Positions 13,909 to 20,969 of a stretch of DNA of 21,947 nucleotides are shown piece by piece. The stretch is from Gallionella sp. UBA4737. Lineage in GTDB: Bacteria; Pseudomonadota; Gammaproteobacteria; Burkholderiales; Gallionellaceae. Under the pieces are notes generated by a model that had not been told where the DNA came from, did no database searches, and saw only the letters and a list, made by a program, of their open reading frames with translations. How positions within the stretch are numbered: position 1 is the first letter of the stretch; every line of letters starts with the position of its first letter. The stretch is taken from positions 21,185 through 43,131 of the forward strand of contig DHIV01000056.1 of NCBI GenBank assembly GCA_002403995.1. The letters run 5' to 3'. A program made the position numbers and the translations under genes.

Positions 13909-16797
13909 ATGTCTATAGCAGCGCTCACGCCGTTTTTTTCCGAGATGCGCAGGGAACTTGCGCAAACCGCCCCCGATTTCGAGCGGTGGATAACTACGAT
14001 GGCCACTGCCTCCGGCGACGATCCGCTATTGATGGAAGCGCTGGAAGATTATGCCACGCAGTTGGAACGTATCGGCCAAACGGCGGAGTTGATCGGCATG
14101 ACCGGATTGAGTGCATGGTGCGTTGCGCTCAACGGAATCTTGCCCGGCATCATCTTTCTGGACGGTGAGGCGCGTTCACAGGCCAGCCAGCATCTGGCTT
14201 CCTGGCCGGCGCTGGTCGACCAATATCTGGAGAAACCTGCCGATTTCGATGCATCGATGGCGCTTGCCGAATATCTGGCCAGTCCGGCGTTCGCACAACC
14301 TTTCGACGAAAATGCCAGCATCGCGCTGATCGAGTCTTTGACCGCTCCCCCCGTTGTGCCCGAAGAGTTGATGGCCCAGCTTGCCAGCGCGGAAGCGCCG
14401 GTTAGTGTAAATATCGGGGACACGTCGCTGGCCGTGCCGGACAATGCCGATCGCGATGTATACGATGCGTTTATCGACGAAGCCCCGGGCAACGTGGAGC
14501 AATTCTCGGCACTGACTTCCAAAATTGCTGCAGGTCGTGCCGATGTCGAAGACTTGCGCAGTGCCAAACGGATCGCGCATTCGTTCAAGGGGTCGGCCAA
14601 CATCGTCGGCATCCGCGGGATCGCGGCACTCGGGCACCATACCGAAGATGTGCTTGAGTACTTCGAGAAAAATCCGGTAAAACCGCCCCGCGCACTCGGA
14701 CGAACCCTGGTTGCGGCAAGCGATTGCCTTGCGCAGATGGTCGGCTATCTGCGCGGGGACGAGAGCGCTCCGGAGAACGCGTTTGAGGTGCTGAATGAAA
14801 TCGTGGCCTGGGCCAACAAGGTCAAGTCAGGCGAGATCGGGAGCATGACCGATGATGCGAATGTGGAGGTTACTCCCCCTCCGTCCGATGTCGCGCGGCC
14901 GGACGTGCCTGCCGCTGCCCATTCAGAATCCGAAGCACAGGCAACATTGCGTGTGCCGGTCAATACTGTGGATGAGATATTCCGCCTGGTGGGTGAAATG
15001 ACCACCAAGATCGTTCAGCTTGAGTCGCAGGTGGAGAATGTGAATGCACGCAGCAATGCCTTGCTCGCGCAAAATCTTGTGGTGCAGCAGCGGGTCATCG
15101 ATATTGAAAAACTGGTGATGTTGCGCGGTATGTCGCTCACCCGGGCAGACGCTGGCGGCAATGAATCTTTCGACCCGCTGGAATTGGACCGTTATAACGA
15201 GTTGCATGGCGCTACCCGCTCGCTCGTGGAAGTAACCACCGACGCGCGCGAGATGACGAATAATCTTGAGGCCGGGGTGACAAGGTTGCGCATCGAAGTG
15301 GCGCAACACGCCAATATCAACAAAGAACTCCAGTATCAGGTCGTTGCAACACGGCTTGCGCCGGTTAGCGTGCTTGCCGCGCGTTTGATGCGCAATGTGC
15401 GCCAGACATGCCAGCAAACAGGCAAACAGGCTGAGCTGGTAATCACCGGCGGCGAGATCCAGGTGGACGGAGACGTGCTCAACAAGCTGGCTGACCCATT
15501 GCTCCATTTGCTGCGCAATGCGGTCGATCATGGCATCGAACTTCCCGCGGACAGAACAGCAGCAGGAAAACCGGCAGCAGGCACCATTAACCTGGATTTT
15601 TCCCGTCAGGGATCGGGGATAGTCGTCACCATCCGCGATGATGGCAAAGGGCTTGATTATGAGCGTATCCGCGTCAAGGCGATAGACCGGGAGCTGATTC
15701 GCGCCGACCAGCAGTTGACCCGTCCGGAGCTTGCTCGCCTGGTGTTATTGCCGGGATTTTCAACCCGGGAGCAAGTCAGCGAAATTTCCGGGAGGGGCGT
15801 AGGAATGGATGTGGTTGCCACGCGACTGGCCAGCATCAAGGGAACTGTCGAGCTCAGCTCCGAGCCCGGGCACGGTTGCGAGGTTGTGCTGCGGTTCCAG
15901 GCGTCGCTGGCGACCCAGCACAGTTTGCTGGTGGAAGCGGGGAAACAAATCTTTGCAATCCCGATACACTATATCAAGGAAGCGTTTCCTGGCGGACTTG
16001 GCCAGGTAAAACAGATCAATGATTCCAAACAACCCAACGGATCGGGTAAGGGCGAGTGGCATTTCATCATCCGTGATGAAAGTTTCCCGATCCGTGATCT
16101 GGCGCCACTTATCGGCTTGCCGTCACCCTCTCCAGATGCAGAGCTCTTCTCGGCGATGCCGAAAGTGCTGATACGCACAATGGATGGCACCATGGCTGTA
16201 CTGGTGGATCGTCTCATCGATAGCCGCAGCGTGATGGTAAAAAACATGGGCAAATATTTACCTCAAGTGCATGGCATTTCCGGAGTGACCATCATGGGTG
16301 ACGGCGCTCTGGTGCCTTTGCTCAACCTGCCTGAGCTGCTGGCTGAACCGATTGCAGTGACGGCTGCCGCCGCCGATCTGGCTGCTGCAGCGCGTCTACA
16401 GGCACGGCGGATTCTGGTCGTGGACGATTCTCTTTCGGTGCGCAAGGGTCTGATGCAACTGCTCCAGGATGCCGCCTATGAGGTCAAAGGCGCAGGAGAT
16501 GGTATGGAGGCGATCCGTGTGCTTGAAGCTTTCGAACCGCACCTGATCTGCACCGACATGGAAATGCCGAACATGAACGGCATGGAGCTCGCTCAACATC
16601 TGCGCCTGCAGGCGAACACGCAGCACCTGCCCATCATCATGATTACCTCGCGTTCGACCGAAAAGCATCGCGAGCAGGCGATGCGCGCCGGGGTGGATTT
16701 CTATCTGACCAAACCGTATACGGATGCCGATTTGCTCAAACATGTACACAATGCCCTGCAAGCGGGTTTCGTTCATGAAGTGGTTGCGCCCGCTTGA
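13909..16797 (+). CDS. CheA/ChpA-type hybrid histidine kinase with C-terminal receiver (second copy)
   Basis: The protein has 962 residues. The N-terminal 1-110 resembles a degenerate Hpt helix bundle without the histidine (YATQLERIGQTAELIGMTGL). An active-looking Hpt has H224 (IAHSFKGSANIVG). P3 starts near 346 (LRVPVNTVDEIFRLVGEM). The ATP-binding domain has LLRNAVDHGIELP near 533, IRDDGKGLDY near 578 and SGRGVGMDVV near 629. A CheW-like domain (about 668-820) and a receiver (about 834-950; VVDDSLSVRKG, D883 in CTDMEMPNMNG, LTKPY) follow. It is about half the length of ChpA in module 1, with only one complete Hpt. The Shine-Dalgarno is weak (CGGAT); an upstream in-frame TAA fixes the start. 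It ends module 2. Confidence 0.9.
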   Translation: MSIAALTPFFSEMRRELAQTAPDFERWITTMATASGDDPLLMEALEDYATQLERIGQTAELIGMTGLSAWCVALNGILPGIIFLDGEARSQASQHLASWPALVDQYLEKPADFDASMALAEYLASPAFAQPFDENASIALIESLTAPPVVPEELMAQLASAEAPVSVNIGDTSLAVPDNADRDVYDAFIDEAPGNVEQFSALTSKIAAGRADVEDLRSAKRIAHSFKGSANIVGIRGIAALGHHTEDVLEYFEKNPVKPPRALGRTLVAASDCLAQMVGYLRGDESAPENAFEVLNEIVAWANKVKSGEIGSMTDDANVEVTPPPSDVARPDVPAAAHSESEAQATLRVPVNTVDEIFRLVGEMTTKIVQLESQVENVNARSNALLAQNLVVQQRVIDIEKLVMLRGMSLTRADAGGNESFDPLELDRYNELHGATRSLVEVTTDAREMTNNLEAGVTRLRIEVAQHANINKELQYQVVATRLAPVSVLAARLMRNVRQTCQQTGKQAELVITGGEIQVDGDVLNKLADPLLHLLRNAVDHGIELPADRTAAGKPAAGTINLDFSRQGSGIVVTIRDDGKGLDYERIRVKAIDRELIRADQQLTRPELARLVLLPGFSTREQVSEISGRGVGMDVVATRLASIKGTVELSSEPGHGCEVVLRFQASLATQHSLLVEAGKQIFAIPIHYIKEAFPGGLGQVKQINDSKQPNGSGKGEWHFIIRDESFPIRDLAPLIGLPSPSPDAELFSAMPKVLIRTMDGTMAVLVDRLIDSRSVMVKNMGKYLPQVHGISGVTIMGDGALVPLLNLPELLAEPIAVTAAAADLAAAARLQARRILVVDDSLSVRKGLMQLLQDAAYEVKGAGDGMEAIRVLEAFEPHLICTDMEMPNMNGMELAQHLRLQANTQHLPIIMITSRSTEKHREQAMRAGVDFYLTKPYTDADLLKHVHNALQAGFVHEVVAPA

Positions 16798-16814
16798 TCC
16801 GGCCAAATCCGTCA

Positions 16815-16843
16815 TTGTGGTTCTACCCCAAACTCGGTAATAT
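16815..16843 (+). promoter_or_regulatory. putative promoter upstream of the CheZ-like gene
   Basis: TTGTGG (16815-16820) and TAATAT (16838-16843) are separated by 17 bp, in the 129-bp gap after the second hybrid kinase. Both hexamers match consensus only moderately (3 of 6 and 4 of 6). It is a plausible start for module 3. Confidence 0.3.
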
Positions 16844-16926
16844 CTGCCAGGGAAGTTTGGCTGCACCATGAAGGCCTTTGCTGTGATTGCATTCAAGCTT
16901 GAGCGGAATTTAGGGGTTTACATATC

Positions 16927-17772
16927 ATGAAAAATTATTCTTACCTTGCCATGATTGGCATATTGGTTTGCGGCGTTGTGCTGAGCGCCGACGCGCTGTA
17001 TTTCAACAACATGAATATGTATCTGTCCAATGTACTGGTGTTCGCGGCCTTGGTTGCCTGTTCAGGATATTTGCTCAAGCAAGCACATGAAAGCAACAAA
17101 AATGTTGATTCGTCACTTGAGAGGACTAGCGCCTTCCATGTGCAACTGGGCACAGAGATAGCAGATCAGCTTAGCTCGGCACATACCGAGCTGGGTAATA
17201 CCCAAGCCATACTCAGCGATGCAATAGGCAAGCTGGTCAGCAATTTTATTCTGATATCCGATGGGGTGCGGGAGCTAGCGGAGCATACCAACGTTTTCAG
17301 CAAGCAGATAAGCGATGTTGTGGAAAAGACCAGCAACTCGCTGGCTGCCGCAGAGCGCACTCTCAGCAACCTTGCGGCAGATGACAGGGCGGCAGCGATG
17401 CAATCCAATCAGCATGTTCGCACCATCATGGCTGACCTCGCTGCGTTCAATGAGGCTGTCGCAAAAAATGCCATCGAGTTGAATTTCATAAGCACCAGCG
17501 TCGAACAGAACGTACTGGTGGTGATATCCACACTGCAATTCCAGGACATGAGCTCCCAGTTGATCGAGCATGCCAGATTGCGTATGACGGCCTTGCAGGA
17601 GGTCGCCAATGAGATGGGCAAGGGCGCGGGTAGCCCGAGCCGCCGTGAATATCTGGCGCAAATCGCCGCCTACAACCGCTTGCTGGACAAACACGTTGTA
17701 TCATTGGACAAACAAAAGGCCAGCCCGGTTAAACAGAAGGATTTTGGCACTGGCGACATTGAGTTGTTCTAG
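16927..17772 (+). CDS. membrane-anchored coiled-coil protein with CheZ-like phosphatase signature
   Basis: The protein has 281 residues. Two N-terminal hydrophobic segments (about 5-23 and 31-49) form a membrane hairpin, and the rest is long, mostly helical and probably cytoplasmic. Residues 203-213 read TLQFQDMSSQL, which aligns with the CheZ active-site helix FQDLTGQVI. The two catalytic CheZ residues (Asp143 and Gln147 in E. coli) are matched by D207 and Q211. The C-terminus, GTGDIELF, is a short acidic/hydrophobic tail like the CheY-docking end of CheZ (DSLGF). It sits directly upstream of cheY and cheA and no other CheZ is present. It resembles MCP helices superficially but has no EQTN hairpin. 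I infer a membrane-tethered CheY-P phosphatase; this is not proven. AGGGG (16912-16916) is the ribosome site. Confidence 0.7.
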   Translation: MKNYSYLAMIGILVCGVVLSADALYFNNMNMYLSNVLVFAALVACSGYLLKQAHESNKNVDSSLERTSAFHVQLGTEIADQLSSAHTELGNTQAILSDAIGKLVSNFILISDGVRELAEHTNVFSKQISDVVEKTSNSLAAAERTLSNLAADDRAAAMQSNQHVRTIMADLAAFNEAVAKNAIELNFISTSVEQNVLVVISTLQFQDMSSQLIEHARLRMTALQEVANEMGKGAGSPSRREYLAQIAAYNRLLDKHVVSLDKQKASPVKQKDFGTGDIELF

Positions 17773-17782
17773 TGAGCTGCCG

Positions 17783-17838
17783 GACTACTGGCTATTTGAC
17801 TGATGGTACGCTGATGAGACTACTAGCCATCTGACTAA
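17783..17838 (+). repeat. imperfect 21-bp direct repeat
   Basis: Two 21-bp copies, 17783-17803 and 17818-17838, are offset by 35 bp and agree at 17 of 21 positions (GACTACTrGCyATyTGACTrA). All four differences are transitions. They lie in the gap between the CheZ-like gene and cheY, and the second copy runs into the hairpin that follows. Confidence 0.6.
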
Positions 17839-17864
17839 CCCGGCAAAATATGCTGGGTAAGTCA
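17832..17864 (+). terminator. strong hairpin between CheZ-like gene and cheY
   Basis: TGACT-A-ACCCGGC (17832-17844) pairs with GCTGGGT-A-AGTCA (17852-17864) around loop AAAATAT. This gives a 13-position stem with one A-A mismatch and one G-U pair. The sequence after it is only mildly T-rich (TTGGTTATGG), so it is not a textbook intrinsic terminator. It could be a terminator, an mRNA-stabilising structure or an operator. Confidence 0.5.
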
Positions 17865-17898
17865 TTGGTTATGGCTTGTGAAGACAGAAAGTGGTCAA

Positions 17899-17945
17899 TT
17901 GCATTTTTTGGGTAATTAATGCAAATTGAAGCTGCAACTTACAAT
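17899..17945 (+). promoter_or_regulatory. putative cheY promoter region with inverted repeat
   Basis: TTGCAT (17899-17904) and ATGCAA (17919-17924) form an inverted repeat with arms 20 bp apart. The -10-like TACAAT (17940-17945, 5 of 6) lies 18 bp downstream of a weak -35-like TTAATG (17916-17921). The right arm of the repeat overlaps that -35, as an operator might. I see no FliA-type (sigma-28) promoter. Confidence 0.3.
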
Positions 17946-17977
17946 TACCTTTAACCATTTAAAACTGAGCGGGAAAA

Positions 17978-18349
17978 ATGGCCAAAACTATTTTAGCTGT
18001 TGATGACTCTACCTCCATTCGACAAATGGTGGCGTTCACCCTTAAATCCGCCGGCTATACCGTTATCGAGGCTGCCGACGGGGTAGAAGGGTTAGCCAAG
18101 GCTAATGCCAATGCCAGCGCCATTACATTGGTGCTGACCGACCAGAACATGCCCAACATGGATGGCTTGACTTTGATCAAAACTCTGCGCGGTCTGCCGC
18201 AATTCGTAGCTACGCCGATTTTGATGTTGACCACTGAATCCAGCGATGCCATGAAAACGCAGGGCAAGGCTGCGGGCGCGACGGGTTGGCTGGTCAAGCC
18301 ATTTGACCCGCATAAATTGCTGGAAGTCGTTAAAAAAGTGATTGGCTAG
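17978..18349 (+). CDS. cheY: CheY, chemotaxis response regulator
   Basis: A single receiver domain of 123 residues, the usual CheY length. It has D9/D10 (LAVDDSTSIRQM), phospho-acceptor D55 (LVLTDQNMPNMDG), T85/T86 (MLTTES) and K107 (WLVKPFDP). The TSIRQMV and TDQNMPNMDG segments are typical of CheY proteins encoded beside CheA in beta- and gammaproteobacterial Che clusters, and differ from the PilG/PilH pair upstream. Phospho-CheY of this class usually binds the flagellar switch protein FliM, but the target here is inferred. The ribosome site GCGGG is weak. CheA starts 75 bp downstream, so the two are probably co-transcribed and CheA is the likely donor. Confidence 0.92.
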   Translation: MAKTILAVDDSTSIRQMVAFTLKSAGYTVIEAADGVEGLAKANANASAITLVLTDQNMPNMDGLTLIKTLRGLPQFVATPILMLTTESSDAMKTQGKAAGATGWLVKPFDPHKLLEVVKKVIG

Positions 18350-18424
18350 CGTCGGCTGTGCAGCCTGTAATTCGACACATGCTCCAGCCAGAGTTTCCCA
18401 AAACGTAACTTCGGGGAAAAGCCA

Positions 18425-20614
18425 ATGTCCATCGACATGAGCCAGTTTTATCAGGTGTTTTTTGATGAAGCCGCAGAACACCTTGTGAGTATGGAAGCCT
18501 TGTTGCTTGCGCTCAATCTTGATGCTCCCGACGCAGACCAGTTAAACGCCATCTTTCGCGCCGCCCATTCGATCAAAGGAGGCAGCGGTACATTCGGTTT
18601 TACCGATATGGCTGAAGTGACCCATGTTCTGGAGACCCTGCTGGACCGTATCCGCAAGAATGAAATTCCCCTCACGCACGAAATGGTGGACGCCTTCCTG
18701 CAAGCGGGCGATGTGTTGCGCGGCTTATTGGAAGCACACCAGCATGGAAGTATCGCCGATGAGGCTCATTCAATAGCAATCTGTGTCAAATTGGAACAAC
18801 TGGCCAATAATCCCAACGGGGACCGTGGACAGAAGACAGAGAGCAAAGGACAGAGCACAACAACGACAGGGCCGTCGCCAACTTTCGCGCAGCATACATA
18901 CCAAATCCAGTTTGCCAATACACGCACTGCATTTCCAAGTGACACACACCTCAGAAATCTGTTGGAAGAGCTGAGCAATATCGGCAAGATAAAAGATCAG
19001 CAAATAACCACTGACACTGTGAAAGTGACGCTTGCTACACAGACGCCTGAGGCAAAATTGCGCGAAATCTTCGCATTTTTTCTGGAGCCTCAACAACTGA
19101 CCATAGCTGAGTCGGGCGGCATCTCCGATAGCGATGCCGAGCAAGGCTATGGTTTTTTTGTTGATCCGGAACAAATCAAGAGCTCAGCCGCAGCTCCCGC
19201 AGATACGGAGGGTTATGGATTTTTTGCAGAACCTGAGGTGATCAAGTCAGGGGTCGAGAATGCCGATGGCTACGGTTTTTTCACGGCACCCGAGGCGATA
19301 AAATCAGGAGTGGAGAATGCGCAGGGTTACGGCTTCTTCAACGAAGTAGGAAATCAGGCTACTTCGCCTGCAACCTTGTCGATTGAACGGCATGATCAGA
19401 ATCCGGGACGCAGAGCTACCGACAAAGCGGCCACTGTAACCGGCGGCGAAAGTTCCATCCGTGTCAGCGTGGGGAAAGTCGATAATCTGGTCAATCTGGT
19501 AGGCGAACTGGTGATCACCCAGGCCATGCTGGCGGAAACCGTATCCGATATGGACGCGGTGTTGCACGAGCGGCTAGTCATCGGGCTGGCGCAGCTGGAA
19601 CGCAACACCCGCGACTTGCAAGAGTCCGTCATGTCGGTGCGCATGATACCGATCAGTCTCGTGTTCAGCCGCTTCCAGCGTGTAGTGCGCGATAGCGCTG
19701 TCAAACACAACAAGAAAGTACAACTCAAGATCATCGGCGAGGGGACCGAGCTGGACAAAGGATTAATTGAAAAAATCAGCGATCCGCTCACCCATCTGGT
19801 GCGCAACAGCCTGGATCATGGCATCGAATTGCCGGACGAACGCATCGCCAAGGGCAAAGACCCGCAAGGCACGATCACCTTGCGTGCCGCGCACCAGGGC
19901 GGCAACATTGTCATTGAGGTATCGGACGATGGCGCCGGGCTGAATCGTGAAAAGATACTCGCCAAAGCCAGGGAAAAAGGCATGCCGGTCGGCGACAGCA
20001 TGAGCGATGCCGATGTCTGGCAAATTATTTTCGCGCCCGGTTTTTCTACTGCCGCAGTAATCACTGATGTTTCCGGACGCGGCGTCGGCATGGACGTGGT
20101 CAAGAAAAACATTGAGGGTATCAGCGGACGCATAGAAATCGCCTCTTCGCTTGGACAAGGCACCAGCATGACCATCCGTTTGCCGCTGACACTGGCGATT
20201 CTGGATGGATTGTCCATCGCCGTTGGCGACCAGATATATATCGTGCCATTGGGCTTCATCAGCGAATCCTTGCAGCCTAATTCCGGCGACATCAAGGAAA
20301 TCAGCGGGCAAGGAGAAGTAGTGCATGTGCGCGGCGAATATCTCCCATTAATCGCGCTGCATAAGCTGTTCAACATCCAGCCTAAAATTACCAATCCAGC
20401 AGAAGGCATATTGGTGCTGCTGGAAGCGGACGGAAAAAAAGTCGCGTTGTTCGTGGATGAACTGGTCGGGCAGCATCAAGTGGTGATCAAGAGCCTGGAA
20501 ACCAACTACCGTAAGGTGCCTGGTGTGTCCGGCGCCACGATTATGGGTGATGGACGGGTTGCGATGATTATTGATGTGGGGGCGCTGGTTAAGTTGGCAC
20601 AGCACAATAAGTAG
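18425..20614 (+). CDS. cheA: CheA, chemotaxis histidine kinase with YGFF repeat linker
   Basis: A classical CheA of 729 residues without a receiver. The P1 Hpt domain has H48 (AAHSIKGGSGTFGF). A P2-like domain follows (about 158-225, starting HTYQIQFANTRTAFP). A linker holds four GYGFF motifs starting at residues 241, 263, 282 and 301. P3 starts near 343 (IRVSVGKVDNLVNLVGELV). P4 has HLVRNSLDHGIELP near 456-469, VSDDGAGLN near 500 and GRGVGMDVVKKN near 552. The C-terminal P5 CheW-like domain spans about 592-729. CheA autophosphorylates on H48 and passes the phosphate to CheY. The ATG has GGGGAAAAG 4-5 nt upstream. It follows cheY closely and is followed by a decayed cheW and an MCP. Confidence 0.94.
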   Translation: MSIDMSQFYQVFFDEAAEHLVSMEALLLALNLDAPDADQLNAIFRAAHSIKGGSGTFGFTDMAEVTHVLETLLDRIRKNEIPLTHEMVDAFLQAGDVLRGLLEAHQHGSIADEAHSIAICVKLEQLANNPNGDRGQKTESKGQSTTTTGPSPTFAQHTYQIQFANTRTAFPSDTHLRNLLEELSNIGKIKDQQITTDTVKVTLATQTPEAKLREIFAFFLEPQQLTIAESGGISDSDAEQGYGFFVDPEQIKSSAAAPADTEGYGFFAEPEVIKSGVENADGYGFFTAPEAIKSGVENAQGYGFFNEVGNQATSPATLSIERHDQNPGRRATDKAATVTGGESSIRVSVGKVDNLVNLVGELVITQAMLAETVSDMDAVLHERLVIGLAQLERNTRDLQESVMSVRMIPISLVFSRFQRVVRDSAVKHNKKVQLKIIGEGTELDKGLIEKISDPLTHLVRNSLDHGIELPDERIAKGKDPQGTITLRAAHQGGNIVIEVSDDGAGLNREKILAKAREKGMPVGDSMSDADVWQIIFAPGFSTAAVITDVSGRGVGMDVVKKNIEGISGRIEIASSLGQGTSMTIRLPLTLAILDGLSIAVGDQIYIVPLGFISESLQPNSGDIKEISGQGEVVHVRGEYLPLIALHKLFNIQPKITNPAEGILVLLEADGKKVALFVDELVGQHQVVIKSLETNYRKVPGVSGATIMGDGRVAMIIDVGALVKLAQHNK
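19145..19342 (+). repeat. tandem YGFF repeats within cheA
   Basis: Four units start with GYGFF at 19145, 19211, 19268 and 19325, giving steps of 66, 57 and 57 bp. The two central units share the pattern GYGFF-x3-PE-x-IKSGVENA at protein level and much identity at DNA level. The first is more diverged and the last is truncated. They lie in the linker between the P2-like and P3 domains. Confidence 0.85.
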
Positions 20615-20636
20615 CCATGATGTAACTAAGGAAAAA

Positions 20637-20702
20637 ATGAAATTTGGCAATATCAATACAGCGAAACGTCGGGCTTTGAATAGGCTATCTGACCGCTGGT
20701 AA
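20637..20702 (+). other. 21-codon ORF upstream of the cheW relic
   Basis: ATG 20637 to TAA 20700-20702 encodes 21 residues (starts MKFGNINTAKRR) with AAGGAAAAA as a fair ribosome site. Its frame is the same as that of the cheW relic downstream, separated by the stop. It may be the start of a lost gene. I do not recognise it and would not call it a real protein. Confidence 0.3.
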
Positions 20703-20753
20703 CAATTCCACCGTATCGCTGGAAAAGCGCACAACAGCGTTCAAAGGCAAAAG

Positions 20754-20909
20754 CAGATCAAGCCTGCGCCGGGGTTCGGTCCAAGTTTGGATACCCGATA
20801 TCTGTTGGGCTCGGGTACGCTGGACGAACGTATGATCATTCAGGTGGATATAGAAATGATTGATGTCGAGTCGCGACATGGGATTATCGAAGCAACTGAA
20901 ATGTCCTGA
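20754..20909 (+). pseudogene. cheW: cheW remnant, C-terminal ~51 codons
   Basis: The frame from 20754 to TGA 20907-20909 reads QIKPAPGFGPSLDTRYLLGS and continues GTLDERMIIQVDIEMI. That is the characteristic C-terminal third of CheW (QIKPAPxFG, then DTxYLxGxGxLDERMxIxVDIE). No in-frame CheW N-terminus exists: upstream codons in this frame are not CheW-like and reach TAA at 20700. So most of the gene, including the receptor/kinase-binding core, is gone. The place is the normal one for cheW, between cheA and an MCP. The functional CheW for this CheA must be encoded elsewhere, or be one of the PilI-like proteins. Confidence 0.8.
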
Positions 20910-20969
20910 TTGCGGGTGCCATATCACGTTGCAAAATTGCAGAATAATTGCTTGATTACGGGAGAGGGC

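Noticed and set aside
16927..17772. Reading the CheZ-like gene as a truncated MCP
   Set aside because: It has helical heptad character and two TM segments, but lacks HAMP, the methylation helices and the EQTN/GEAGRGF hairpin; the D-x-x-x-Q motif and C-terminal tail fit CheZ better.
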